From the NCBI GenBank assembly GCA_944325515.1, contig CALVAO010000002.1:85091-149090 (forward strand): DNA of 64,000 bases. Direction: 5' to 3'. Of this stretch, positions 53,068 through 62,164 are shown one piece after another. The notes below the pieces were generated by a model. That model did no database searches, had not been told where the DNA came from, and saw only the letters and a list, made by a program, of their open reading frames with translations. This stretch comes from Candidatus Gastranaerophilales bacterium. Lineage in GTDB: Bacteria > Cyanobacteriota > Vampirovibrionia > Gastranaerophilales > Gastranaerophilaceae. The position numbers were made by a program, and so were the translations under genes. Within the stretch, counting starts at the first letter, position 1. Every line of letters starts with the position of its first letter.

Positions 53068-54726
53068 CAGCGGCATAAAAACTTTTACGCAGAAGCCGCA
53101 CTCTTCGTTTGAATACAGCCTTATTTCTCCTCCCATTGCCTCAACAAGTCCTTTAACAATATACAAGCCTAGACCTGTACCGCGCGTAGTTCTGGTCGTT
53201 GAATCATCCACCCGTGTAAACTTGTCAAACAGGGTTTTTAACTTTTCACGCGGTATTATGTCATAATCATTCTGGACTTTTACAACAAGCCTATCCCCTT
53301 TAATTTCATAATCAATGATAATAGCAGAGTTTTCTTTTGAATATTTGATAGCGTTTTCAATCAAGTTGACAAAGACCTGCTCAATACGGTCATTATCTGC
53401 AATTATACAGGCAGAACACTCTTGAACATTATTTATTATTTCTTTATTTAAATCATTGCGTACAAGCATAATAGAGCTTTCTATAACAGAATTTACCGGA
53501 ATAGGTCTAAGCTCAACATTAAGCCTTGCGCCTTCTATATCCGGAATTACAAGTAAATCCTCTATCATCCTTCTTAAACGCTCAGATTGTTTTTTGATTA
53601 CCTTCAATGATTTTTGACGCGTTTCTTCATCAATCTGGATATCCTGCCTTAAAAGTCTTGTGGTGTATCCTAATATACTTGTTAAAGGAGTTCTGAATTC
53701 ATGACTTACTGTATCTACCATATTTGAACGAAACTCGTTAACCTGTTTGAGTTCCTTATTCTTCTTTTTAAGCTGAATATACGACTTATGAATCTGATTA
53801 ACCATTCTGTTAAATTCATTGCCGAGGAATACAATTTCAAATGGCGTAAAAATATTAGTTAGGAGCCGAATTCTTCTTTCATAGTTTCCTTTTGATATTG
53901 CAATTATTGCCTTAAAAAGCTGTCTTATATTAATATACAGGTAATATGTGTATAAACCAACTACAAAAAATACAGTTAGCATAGTTAATATAATTGAAAG
54001 TATAATTTTATCTCTGTTGTAGTCGATTGCATGTTTAGTTACAGCCTCTGTCGTATTAACAACAATTAAAGCATCCGGACTGGATTTTTTCAGATAAACC
54101 AGCGGTTGATTTTTTATAGCCCCGTAAATTACAGGCTTGTCTTCCTCAAGTTGTTTAGGAAGCTGTGCAATACTTGCCTTAAATCCTTCCTGTGTGTAAT
54201 TGCTTGATGCAACAAGATTGTTATCCGCTATTACATATATTTGTCTTTTGTCTTCTGAAAGGGTTTTAAACAGATTTTTTTTCAAATTATTCAAGTCTAA
54301 AACTGCGGCTAAATAACGTCCGTCGCTCATTGGTCTGCTGAATACCACATAATCATCCTGCATGTTATAAGCATTGTATTTTTCCAGCTGGTTTTGTTTA
54401 ACAACAGCAAGCTCTTTATATATGGGAAGATTCTGAAGTATAGTGTCAAGATATTTTTGCTCCTGGCTTGGAGATTTGTAATACTCAAGTGTTGCTATAA
54501 TTTGCGACAACTCATTGTTTATTGAATGGTCAAAAACATCAATTTCTTCGGATACAATATTGGCAATCATAGCGGCTGCCGAGCGCAGCTGCGCCCTGTT
54601 GGACTGCTGATTAATATTGTTAATTATAACTCCGCTTACAGTCATGGGAATGAGTACTGCGAAAAAAATAACAATTATAATTTGTTCCGCAATTTTAAGA
54701 CGTCTTTTGCTAAAAAATTGAACCAT
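53056..54726 (-). CDS. Membrane sensor histidine kinase
   Basis: 556 residues. First membrane helix (IIIVIFFAVLIPMTVSGVII), a periplasmic sensor of about 200 residues, second helix (ILSIILTMLTVFFVVGLYTY), a HAMP linker, HisKA with H342 in VDTVSHEFRTPLTSILGY, and an ATPase domain (VFVNLIENAIKYS, TRGTGLGLYIVKGLVEAM). It would phosphorylate the response regulator 37 bp upstream on the same strand. Its last three codons and stop lie inside dispersed repeat A, directly after the domain end, so nothing vital seems lost. Confidence 0.94.
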   Translation of the reverse strand: MVQFFSKRRLKIAEQIIIVIFFAVLIPMTVSGVIINNINQQSNRAQLRSAAAMIANIVSEEIDVFDHSINNELSQIIATLEYYKSPSQEQKYLDTILQNLPIYKELAVVKQNQLEKYNAYNMQDDYVVFSRPMSDGRYLAAVLDLNNLKKNLFKTLSEDKRQIYVIADNNLVASSNYTQEGFKASIAQLPKQLEEDKPVIYGAIKNQPLVYLKKSSPDALIVVNTTEAVTKHAIDYNRDKIILSIILTMLTVFFVVGLYTYYLYINIRQLFKAIIAISKGNYERRIRLLTNIFTPFEIVFLGNEFNRMVNQIHKSYIQLKKKNKELKQVNEFRSNMVDTVSHEFRTPLTSILGYTTRLLRQDIQIDEETRQKSLKVIKKQSERLRRMIEDLLVIPDIEGARLNVELRPIPVNSVIESSIMLVRNDLNKEIINNVQECSACIIADNDRIEQVFVNLIENAIKYSKENSAIIIDYEIKGDRLVVKVQNDYDIIPREKLKTLFDKFTRVDDSTTRTTRGTGLGLYIVKGLVEAMGGEIRLYSNEECGFCVKVFMPLVSS

Positions 54727-54763
54727 ACTCTATCCTTATGTTTCTCTATCAGTTTTAAATGGA

Positions 54764-55480
54764 TTATAAAACTGTTTCGCCAAACGGAGTAAGCTTATAA
54801 CCTACATTTGTAACAGTATGCAGATATTTCGGATTTTTCGCATCCGGCTCTATTTTGTTTCTCAGCGCACCTACATGTACTCTCAGCATTCTTACATCCT
54901 CATCGCTGCTGTAGCCCCATACTTCTTCAAGTAGTGTAGCAAGAGTGACAGCTTTGTTAAAGTGCTGCATTAAACAGTATAAAATTTCAAACTCGGTAGG
55001 AGTAAGCTTAGTTTTTTTGTTGAGAATAATCGCTTCCAGAGTATCCGGCAAAATTTCAATTTCTCCGGCTTCAAGAATTTCTGAAGAAGTAAGAATTTCG
55101 GCTTGAGGTTGGTTTCTGCGGAGTAAAACACGGATTCTCAAAAGAACTTCTTGAATATCAAAAGGTTTGACTAAATAATCATCCGCGCCGCTGTCAAATC
55201 CGCTCGTTTTATCTCCTATAGTTCCTTTTGCTGTAAGCATCAAAATCGGAACATTGATTTTTGCCTGCCGTATGTTCTTGCAAACATCAAAACCGTTCAT
55301 TTTTGGCATCATTACATCCAACAGAATTAAGTCATATTTGTTATTCAGAGCTTTATTCAGCCCTTCCATGCCATCAGATGCAGTGTCAACAAAATAACCG
55401 CTTGACGATATATCAAACTCCAGCAAATCCCTAATTTCAGTGTCATCATCTACAATAAGTATTCTTTTCTTCTCTGCCAT
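54764..55480 (-). CDS. OmpR/PhoB-type response regulator
   Basis: 238 residues. Receiver domain with ILIVDDDTEIRDLL and phospho-Asp D55 in LILLDVMMPKMNG, T/S and Lys in MLTAKGT and DDYLVKPFD, then a winged-helix domain (LTPTEFEILYCLMQHFNKAV, VRMLRVHVGALRNKIEPDA). GGAG lies 5 nt before the ATG. It is the partner of the histidine kinase that follows after 37 bp. Its targets are not visible here. Confidence 0.95.
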   Translation of the reverse strand: MAEKKRILIVDDDTEIRDLLEFDISSSGYFVDTASDGMEGLNKALNNKYDLILLDVMMPKMNGFDVCKNIRQAKINVPILMLTAKGTIGDKTSGFDSGADDYLVKPFDIQEVLLRIRVLLRRNQPQAEILTSSEILEAGEIEILPDTLEAIILNKKTKLTPTEFEILYCLMQHFNKAVTLATLLEEVWGYSSDEDVRMLRVHVGALRNKIEPDAKNPKYLHTVTNVGYKLTPFGETVL

Positions 55481-55555
55481 ACCTGCTCCTTTTATTTTAT
55501 TTTAAAGTAATAAGAGAGGCTTTGCAAGAGATTTTTGCCTTATGTAAACAGCACT

Positions 55556-55774
55556 CTATTTATCGAATATAAAGAAATCGCCCAGCTTAATATCAAGCGC
55601 TCTTGACAATTTGAACAACATTTTAAGCGAAGGATTGCACTTGCCTGCTTCCAGTTTTCCAACATAAGTGGGATGGATTCCGACTTTATCAGCAAGCTCT
55701 TCCTGTGTTAAATCTCTCTCAAGACGTAAGCTTTTTAATTGCTTACCAAATATATTAAGAATTTTTGCGTCCAT
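55556..55774 (-). CDS. Small XRE-family HTH regulator
   Basis: 72 residues, one helix-turn-helix: LKSLRLERDLTQEELADKVG then IHPTYVGKLEAGKCNPSLKM, the Cro/CI type. The frame extends to a TTG at 55783, but the ATG at 55774 gives the usual start. There is no Shine-Dalgarno; TATATT ends 7 nt before the ATG. Single-domain XRE proteins of this size are often autoregulators. The two-component genes lie downstream on the same strand (75 bp). Confidence 0.9.
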   Translation of the reverse strand: MDAKILNIFGKQLKSLRLERDLTQEELADKVGIHPTYVGKLEAGKCNPSLKMLFKLSRALDIKLGDFFIFDK

Positions 55775-55781
55775 ACTTGAC

Positions 55782-55787
55782 AATATA
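55782..55787 (-). promoter_or_regulatory. -10-like box 7 nt before the XRE gene start
   Basis: Minus-strand TATATT, 7 nt, ATG at 55774; no Shine-Dalgarno and only a weak -35. Confidence 0.4.
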
Positions 55788-55881
55788 AAATAAACAGGTT
55801 ATTATTTGTATAGACTGATGCGCTTATAATTTAATATAATTTAAAAAATATAGTATTTAATTTAAAATTTTGAGAGAATTT

Positions 55882-56085
55882 ATGCAAAACACTGAAAACA
55901 TAAAAGATATAAAAAATGTTATGTTTCATACAAATGTGCTGATAAAGTCAATGATTGGGTACTGCAGACATGATATTGAAAAAACAGAAGAAATTTCTAA
56001 TATATTGGACGGCTTGATTGAACTTGAAAAACAACAGCAAAAACTGTATAAAATTATTCAAACCTGTATTTTATCCCTTAAATAA
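55882..56085 (+). CDS. Small helical hypothetical protein
   Basis: 67 residues, two amphipathic helices (FHTNVLIKSMIGYCRHDIEK and IEKTEEISNILDGLIELEKQ). Not recognised. GAGAG lies 5 nt before the ATG at 55882; an upstream TTG at 55870 in frame is less likely. It stands between the divergent XRE gene and the TPR gene, both nearby. It could be a small partner protein. Confidence 0.6.
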   Translation: MQNTENIKDIKNVMFHTNVLIKSMIGYCRHDIEKTEEISNILDGLIELEKQQQKLYKIIQTCILSLK

Positions 56086-56168
56086 CCCATTTTTCTTCTC
56101 AAGAGTTCAAAAAAGCGGTAAAGTATGCTATGCTTTTGTTAACTTATAGTATAGCAGGGAGAGGAAAG

Positions 56169-57872
56169 ATGCAGGTTTCAAAAAGACTCGTTGTCAGAAA
56201 AGAAATTCCGATGGATAATTCAAAAGATTTGATTGTTTCGCTTGATGTCGGAATGGCGGAGTATTATTGCAAAAATAATAATTTTGACCGTGGTTTGGAA
56301 CTCTATAGAGAGGTTATTCCAACAATAAATGACGAAGCTGAAAGAAACAAGATTATTAATCAGTATATTAACAATGCACTTTCATATGCTCAAAAGATGT
56401 ACATTGATAAAAAATTTATTGAAGCTATTGAGCAGTATCGCGAAATAATGAAATTTTCCGGTTTTCCGATTAATGTTTACAAAAATATTGGTCTTTGTAT
56501 GAAATCCCTCGGAAATGCCGACCTTGCAATTAAGTTCCTTAAACGCTTTGAAGAAATCTCGCCGGATAAAGAAGATGTTTATGTATATCTGGCGGATCTT
56601 ACATATACTGATATCAAGGACAACAAAAAGGCTATTGAATACTACGAAAAAGCTCTTGAGAAGAATAAAAACAATTATTCAATATACAATATGCTGGGAC
56701 ATTTATATTCTACCTGCTATCAAGACAAATTTAAGGATAAGCAGATAGGCTACCTTACAAGGGCTTTTGAACTCGCTCCGAACAATCGTATTGTAGTCAA
56801 AAACCTTGCTTACGTCTATGGTAAGTTTGATGAAACACAAAAAGCGGATGAATTTTATTCCAAACTTATGTATTTAAATCCAACGCATTCAGATTTGCAT
56901 GCATATGGTGCATATCTGGTAAGACACAAGCGTTTCGCAGAAGGTTTCAAATTCCTGCAGCACAGATTCCAGAAGGAAGATTTGAAAAATGTTTCATTCC
57001 CGCAGATATTTACAAGCAAAAAGAAAAGATGGAACATAAAAATTGATATCAAAGACAAACATATTCTTGTCCACTTTGAACAGGGTTTTGGCGACTCAAT
57101 TATGTTTGTGCGTTTTCTTGATGATTTGAAAAAACGCTGTGCAAAAGTTTCACTGGTCGTACAAAAACCGCTTATAGATTTGTTTAATGATTCAAAACTC
57201 GGCGTTGATATATATTCAGAAGACCAAATTTCAAGCATAAATTATGATTATTATATTCCAATGATGGATTTACCGATAGTATGTGAAACAAAGCCGGAAA
57301 CTATACCAAAAGCCGGCGGGTATTTGAAAGTTCCAAAAACAAAAATTAACGCATATAAAAAAGCGCATATTAACGATAATGACAAAATAAAAATTGGTAT
57401 AGCCTACGAAGGAACGCTGGCAAGTAAAGAAACTGACAGAGATATTCCGCTCACGTACCTGTATCCGCTAATGCGGCTTCCGGATGTTGAAGTGTACAGT
57501 TTCCAGGTCGACGATTTGACACGCCAGATGGATATGATACCGTCGGATGCAAATCTTGTACGGCTTGGCAAAACCTTTAAAAATTGGGAAGATACAGCCT
57601 GTGCCATGAATTGTATGGATTTAATGGTAACTACGGATAACGGGGTTATGAACCTTGCAGGTGCGCTGGGAATCAAGACTTTCGGTTTGTTTAACAGAAT
57701 TGTTGAATGGCGCTGGTTTAAAACTCAAGGCGAAGATATTGCATGGTACAAGAGTATTAAACCATTCCAGTGCCCGACAGCCGGAGCCTGGGAGGTTCCT
57801 GTAGGTTTGGTGCTGGAAGAAATTGATAAAATAAGATGTAAAAAGATAGCCAATAAAATTAAAAAGGGGTAA
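56169..57872 (+). CDS. TPR protein with glycosyltransferase-like C-terminal domain
   Basis: 567 residues. Residues about 15-300 contain six or more tetratricopeptide repeats (NNFDRGLELYREVIP, KFIEAIEQYREIMKF, NADLAIKFLKRFEEI, DNKKAIEYYEKALEK). The C-terminal part has FEQGFGDSIMFVRFL and TTDNGVMNLAGALGIKTFGL, the two segments typical of O-GlcNAc-transferase/GT9-like enzymes that follow TPRs. In flagellated bacteria such proteins may glycosylate flagellin or surface proteins; the target here is unknown. GAGAGGAAAG stands at the ATG at 56169; an upstream ATG at 56130 lacks a site. Confidence 0.85.
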   Translation: MQVSKRLVVRKEIPMDNSKDLIVSLDVGMAEYYCKNNNFDRGLELYREVIPTINDEAERNKIINQYINNALSYAQKMYIDKKFIEAIEQYREIMKFSGFPINVYKNIGLCMKSLGNADLAIKFLKRFEEISPDKEDVYVYLADLTYTDIKDNKKAIEYYEKALEKNKNNYSIYNMLGHLYSTCYQDKFKDKQIGYLTRAFELAPNNRIVVKNLAYVYGKFDETQKADEFYSKLMYLNPTHSDLHAYGAYLVRHKRFAEGFKFLQHRFQKEDLKNVSFPQIFTSKKKRWNIKIDIKDKHILVHFEQGFGDSIMFVRFLDDLKKRCAKVSLVVQKPLIDLFNDSKLGVDIYSEDQISSINYDYYIPMMDLPIVCETKPETIPKAGGYLKVPKTKINAYKKAHINDNDKIKIGIAYEGTLASKETDRDIPLTYLYPLMRLPDVEVYSFQVDDLTRQMDMIPSDANLVRLGKTFKNWEDTACAMNCMDLMVTTDNGVMNLAGALGIKTFGLFNRIVEWRWFKTQGEDIAWYKSIKPFQCPTAGAWEVPVGLVLEEIDKIRCKKIANKIKKG

Positions 57873-57889
57873 ATTCACCTTAACTAACT

Positions 57890-59137
57890 TTAAACTTTTC
57901 CGCAGCAATTTTTATATTTTTTGCCGCTGCCGCATGGGCAAGGTTCATTACGTCCAACTTTTTCTGTTACAGCAGGTTTTTCCTGCTTTGGAGTTGAAAT
58001 GTAATCAAATATTTCTGAAAAAGCATTTGAACAGTATAATACGGTAGCTGATGAATAAATTTTATTATTCAAATACTCTGATTTATAATTCTTGATTAAT
58101 TCATCAAAAGTATAATTTGTACCCATTAACTCGTTAATAACTTCCATAAAATTCGGATATTGAGTAGAAACTCTCTCCAGAATGGTATTTGGAATAGAAT
58201 CGTTGGTTAAAAAGTATTCCGCACAGCCTTTAGCATTTTCAACCGAGTTTTTATCTTCAAATAGCTTACAGAAAGTTCGATAGAACGGTATTGCATAAAG
58301 CCCGTTTTTCTCATCAAAAATTACTGCAACATCGTATGTTTCGTTGTGAGAAGAAAAACCGCCCATAGAGTTTTCCAGAAAATTAGAATAATTGTTATCG
58401 AGTTCTTTTACATGGAAAAATTTATAATTTTCAATATCGCATCCTTTATCGGACAAATCAATTTCTTCACCCTCATTAAAAGCTCCGATTATATCATCAG
58501 CATGCTTGTTGGTTGTCAGTATGATATCTGTATCAAAAGCATTGATAAATTTTTTATGCATTTCGCAGATTGTGTTTTTGATTTCCTCTTCTTTTTCCGG
58601 ATTATCAACATAAAGCAATCTAGGAGTCTGCACCAATTTCATTACCGCATATCTGTATGCTTCTTCTTTCTGAGAATGCGATAGTACGCTTGAAATTTCT
58701 ATTAAATAATATTCTTCTTCAAGCTTAAAAATTCTGGCAGCAATATACTGTCCTGCGTATATTCCTCGAAAACTTGTCATTTTGGTGAGAGATAATACTT
58801 TGTATAGTTTTTCATTAATCAAGTTATAGAGTTCAAATCCGTTCTTTAAAATCTTCTTGATTTCAAAAATAGAAGCCTGTGTATTTAACAAACTTTCAAT
58901 AATCGGTTTTGAGCCGTTATCTTCTTTATACATCTCAAGTATGGATTTGTTGTTGATTTTACGTTCAAAAATATAGGGCAAAAATATTTTTTCCATCTGA
59001 TTAAGCGGAATATTTCTTGCTCCAATTGTTGCCAGATACTCATCAAAATCTGCTTTTACCGTTTCATTTTTTTGCGTAAAATCAAATATTTCTTTTACAA
59101 CGTCATTAATTTCATTAATTTTTTCAATAACTGTCAT
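57890..59137 (-). CDS. SEC-C zinc-motif protein of unknown function
   Basis: 415 residues. The C-terminus is a SEC-C motif, [18 protein letters not shown], a small zinc finger found at the end of SecA and of many unrelated proteins, where it aids binding to ribosomes or partners. The rest is helical and charged and I do not recognise it. The frame continues to a TTG at 59221, but GAGGAG lies 9 nt before the ATG at 59137, so I chose that. It converges with the TPR gene (17 bp apart). Confidence 0.8.
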   Translation of the reverse strand: MTVIEKINEINDVVKEIFDFTQKNETVKADFDEYLATIGARNIPLNQMEKIFLPYIFERKINNKSILEMYKEDNGSKPIIESLLNTQASIFEIKKILKNGFELYNLINEKLYKVLSLTKMTSFRGIYAGQYIAARIFKLEEEYYLIEISSVLSHSQKEEAYRYAVMKLVQTPRLLYVDNPEKEEEIKNTICEMHKKFINAFDTDIILTTNKHADDIIGAFNEGEEIDLSDKGCDIENYKFFHVKELDNNYSNFLENSMGGFSSHNETYDVAVIFDEKNGLYAIPFYRTFCKLFEDKNSVENAKGCAEYFLTNDSIPNTILERVSTQYPNFMEVINELMGTNYTFDELIKNYKSEYLNNKIYSSATVLYCSNAFSEIFDYISTPKQEKPAVTEKVGRNEPCPCGSGKKYKNCCGKV

Positions 59138-59343
59138 TTTTGCTATCTCCTCACTTATATAAGGATATCGTAAGCATAACAATTTAGCAATAATACCATC
59201 AGGCACTGCACTTATTTCCAAATGCCCGTATCATCTGTATGTTTATTTCGGGGCAAAGATACAAAAAAACTTCAAAAAGGTGCGTGAACGCGATTATTTT
59301 CTAAACCCTTAATTTTATATAACCCCTCTCCCTAACCCTCTCC

Positions 59344-59400
59344 CACAAAGGGCGAGGGAAGATGTTTACTATAAGTAGACTGCGTCACCCTCCCCTTGTG
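59344..59400. repeat. Palindromic element with CACAAAGGG...CCCTTGTG ends
   Basis: CACAAAGGGCGAGGG and CCCTCCCCTTGTG are inverted ends; a related copy is at 26896-26950. It is preceded by CCCCTCTCCCTAACCCTCTC, a common intergenic repeat type, and abuts repeat copy B. In 59222-59664 the only other content is copy B. Confidence 0.55.
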
Positions 59401-59619
59401 CACTGCTGTCCGGTAAAAAAAGAGCATAAAAAAGCAAGATGTAGCAAATAAAAGTTATTCCCCGTGTAATACAGTTGACCGGACAATAAAATGAGATGTC
59501 ATCTTGAAAGCGTAGAAAATCGGGGGTAAAAGGAAGAAAATATTACTTACTCCTCTCATTCATTTACCCCTCATTTACCCCTCATTTACCCCCGATTTTC
59601 AAGCTGTTCAAGATCTTAC
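59401..59619. repeat. Dispersed intergenic repeat, copy B (loop inverted)
   Basis: The left unit (59401-59502) and both hairpin arms (59503-59530, 59585-59612) match copy A in the same orientation. The 54-bp loop between the arms matches the reverse complement of copy A's loop over 37 bp with three mismatches, then carries extra copies of TCATTTACCCC (three in tandem with the arm). Confidence 0.85.
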
Positions 59620-59664
59620 AAATTAAAAGGTATAATTCCCGGTTGGTAAGATGCTGAAATACTT

Positions 59665-60681
59665 CTAATTTAATGCTTTTGATATCAAGGCTTTAATCAA
59701 AATATCTTTATCTAATGTTTCAACTTTATATATATCAGTCTGTACACAATCAATAATTTTATAGATCTCATTTCCGTTAAAACAACTCATGCCGGAATTA
59801 TCATTAAGAATTTTAGGCGCAATAAATTGATAAATTTCATCTACTAAACCGTCTTTCAGCATAGAACCTGCCAGAGTTCCGCCGCATTCAACAAATACAG
59901 AATATATTCCTCTTTTAAACAATTCTGCCAGCACAGCTTTGATATCCAGCCTGCCATTCTTTACCGGAGTATTTTCGTTTGATGCAACATAAATTTCTCC
60001 CTGCTGAAATATTTTTGCACTCTTATCAACCCTCAAGTCTTTATCCAGTATGCACTTAAATTTATGTTCCATTCGCGGATTGTCGGCTATTACTGTATTT
60101 GATGAAGTCATAATGCAATCAAATTCTTTGCGCATTTTATAAACCAGAGCTCGTGATTCATTAGAAGTTATCCATTTAGAATCACCCGTACAGGAAGCTA
60201 TTTTTCCATCCATAGTACATGCGGTCTTTAAAACAACATATGGAAGTTTTTGGGTCATGTTCTTAATGAATACACGGTTTAAAAATTCAGCTTCTTCCGT
60301 TAAAACAAAATCTACTTTAATTCCTGCTTTTTTTAATTTAGAAATCCCGTCCACTAAAGGATTAACATCTTTCATACCGATTACAACTCTGGCTAATTTC
60401 CGCTCAATAATTAAATCAACACAGGGAGGTGTCTTGCCATAGTGCGAGCAGGGCTCAAGATTAACATAAAGAGTTCCGCCCGCAGCCTCATTATTTTTTA
60501 ATTTCAAAAGAGCATCACGTTCTGCATGCTTTTCGCCATATTTTTTATGATATCCTTTGGATACTAGCATGCCGGATTTATTCAAAACAACACATCCGAC
60601 CATAGGATTAGGCTCAACTTTACCCTTCCCCTTTTTTGCCAGTGCAAAACACATACGCATATACTTTTCATCTTGATTCAT
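59665..60681 (-). CDS. ribD: Riboflavin biosynthesis protein RibD
   Basis: 338 residues, bifunctional. The N-terminal deaminase has the zinc site HAERDALLKL and PCSHYGKTPPC, removing an amino group from the pyrimidine; the C-terminal reductase (VLKTACTMDGKIASCTGDSK, with ECGGTLAGSML) then reduces the ribose. Length and order are normal. An upstream TTG at 60699 is in frame, but the ATG at 60681 gives the typical start; a TATACT box ends 6 nt before it and there is no Shine-Dalgarno. No other rib gene lies beside it. Confidence 0.96.
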   Translation of the reverse strand: MNQDEKYMRMCFALAKKGKGKVEPNPMVGCVVLNKSGMLVSKGYHKKYGEKHAERDALLKLKNNEAAGGTLYVNLEPCSHYGKTPPCVDLIIERKLARVVIGMKDVNPLVDGISKLKKAGIKVDFVLTEEAEFLNRVFIKNMTQKLPYVVLKTACTMDGKIASCTGDSKWITSNESRALVYKMRKEFDCIMTSSNTVIADNPRMEHKFKCILDKDLRVDKSAKIFQQGEIYVASNENTPVKNGRLDIKAVLAELFKRGIYSVFVECGGTLAGSMLKDGLVDEIYQFIAPKILNDNSGMSCFNGNEIYKIIDCVQTDIYKVETLDKDILIKALISKALN

Positions 60682-60687
60682 AGCTTT

Positions 60688-60693
60688 AGTATA
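60688..60693 (-). promoter_or_regulatory. -10 box giving a leaderless ribD mRNA
   Basis: Minus-strand TATACT, 6 nt, ATG at 60681; no Shine-Dalgarno. No FMN riboswitch is seen upstream. Confidence 0.45.
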
Positions 60694-60842
60694 ACGCAAA
60701 TGGAACTTGATATAAAACAGGCAATAATACTTCTTTTAAAGAAAATAGTTAAGTTTTGTAAAAAAATAAATGTAATAGCAAATTTTTTTTTTAGAGTTTT
60801 CTAAAATAGATATATGAGATTAAAAAAGGAAAGGATAAAATA

Positions 60843-61196
60843 ATGCAAAATTTAACAGTTAACACTAACGCTACCAGTTTTAGAGCACACATTGACAGCA
60901 AATTTTTATACGCTGCTAATGCTTTTTACAGAGAAAACAGATCGCCTGCAAAATATAGCCAATTCCGTTCTGCTATCAGACGCTTTAGAGAAATTCCGAA
61001 TTCTGATTCTCTAACTATCAGTTACAAAAAGGGATTCAAGGACGGAAAACCCTCACATCTGTTGTATGCTAAAGAAGAAGGCAAACAACAGGATATTCTT
61101 TTAGCACAAAAAGACCAATTCAGAAAACTTCTTGAAAAATTTTCTTATATGAATGAGTATGAATTTAAAATTAAAACCGGTTTAATCAAAAAATAA
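60843..61196 (+). CDS. Small hypothetical protein with lineage-type N-terminal motif
   Basis: 117 residues, basic, not recognised. It starts MQNLTVNTNATSFRAHID, a variant of the 'MKI...F(K/R)G' leader. The rest has alternating helices and strands (KYSQFRSAIRRFREI, SLTISYKKGFKDG, EYEFKIKTGLIK). AAAGGA is before the ATG. Monocistronic, closed by the terminator at 61221-61255. Confidence 0.8.
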   Translation: MQNLTVNTNATSFRAHIDSKFLYAANAFYRENRSPAKYSQFRSAIRRFREIPNSDSLTISYKKGFKDGKPSHLLYAKEEGKQQDILLAQKDQFRKLLEKFSYMNEYEFKIKTGLIKK

Positions 61197-61220
61197 AAGA
61201 ATTAAAATTACAATTACTAA

Positions 61221-61255
61221 AAAACACCATCATTTATTATGAATGATGGTGTTTT
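61221..61255. terminator. Bidirectional intrinsic terminator
   Basis: AAAACACCATCATT and its exact complement, 14 bp, 7-nt loop, with A-run before and TTTT at the end. It serves the 117-aa gene and, on the other strand, the TIM-barrel gene. Confidence 0.85.
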
Positions 61256-61272
61256 AACGTTAAAAAATTTTC

Positions 61273-62091
61273 TCACAAACTTAAATAGTACTCTTTCAGG
61301 AGTTTTGCATCCTCTTCTATATTCGGACTTTCACAGACAACAGCGCCTTTTATTCCAAACTTTTTAAAAGCTTTTAATAAATCCTTATAATTAAAATCAG
61401 ACTCTTCAAGATTTAAATGTTTTTTCTCTCCTTTAGGACCATATTCTATACCGGCAATATGCGCATGAAAATTATTGAGAGCGGTATCCCCGAGCTCTTT
61501 GCCTATTTTTTCAAAGATTTCGCAAAATTCATCATATGTATTTGATATTCCGTTATATCTGGCGTGCAAATGCGAAAAGTCTACACACGGAAGCACGGTT
61601 TCAAATTCTTTAGAAAGTCTTACAATTTCATCCAAATCGCCCCATTGTGTTGCCTTGCCCGTAGTTTCCGGACGAATCCAAATTCTGTTACCATTTTGAG
61701 ATAGAGCTTCTGTAATAATTTTTATCTGCTCTTTAACCTTGTTATAAACAATTTCTTTATCCATATCAAGATAATATGCTGCGTGGAAAGTTATACTGTA
61801 TCCGCCGAGTTCTTCTGCTGTTTGTGCGGTTTCAATTATTCTTTGCACACTTGCTTCCACTTTATCTTCTTCACGGGCATTTAGATTTACATAAAAAGGC
61901 GCATGGGCAGTTATAACTTTATTTGCAGAGCTTACAGCAATACGGCTTTTGTCACTTATTCGTACGCCTCTTACAAATTCAAGTTCCAAACCGTCCAGCC
62001 CCATTTCATCAAGAATGGCAAAGCCGGCTTCATATCCTTTATTTCCTGCCTTTAACGGAACACCTGCCGTTAAAAATTTTAATTTATCCAC
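61273..62091 (-). CDS. TIM-barrel protein of the AP endonuclease (endonuclease IV) family
   Basis: 272 residues. Metal-ligand positions of endonuclease IV are present: His in VITAHAPFYVNL and ITFHAAYY, Glu in IRPETTGKATQWG, Asp/His in PCVDFSHLHAR, His in NNFHAHIAGIEYG and Glu in VVCESPNIEED. Endonuclease IV cuts DNA at abasic sites. The family also includes sugar isomerases, but GKATQWGDLDEI favours the DNA-repair type. The start is GTG with AAGGGG upstream. The formyltransferase gene lies 73 bp upstream on the same strand. Confidence 0.85.
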   Translation of the reverse strand: MDKLKFLTAGVPLKAGNKGYEAGFAILDEMGLDGLELEFVRGVRISDKSRIAVSSANKVITAHAPFYVNLNAREEDKVEASVQRIIETAQTAEELGGYSITFHAAYYLDMDKEIVYNKVKEQIKIITEALSQNGNRIWIRPETTGKATQWGDLDEIVRLSKEFETVLPCVDFSHLHARYNGISNTYDEFCEIFEKIGKELGDTALNNFHAHIAGIEYGPKGEKKHLNLEESDFNYKDLLKAFKKFGIKGAVVCESPNIEEDAKLLKEYYLSL

Positions 62092-62164
62092 TTAACTTAT
62101 CCCCTTTTCAGACGCCTGCTGAATTTATATACTACCTAATCTCCGTACTGTTTGACAATCTATT

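Noticed and set aside
60699..60842. FMN riboswitch upstream of ribD
   Set aside because: The conserved RFN segments are absent, and the -10 box sits 6 nt from the start, leaving no room for a leader.
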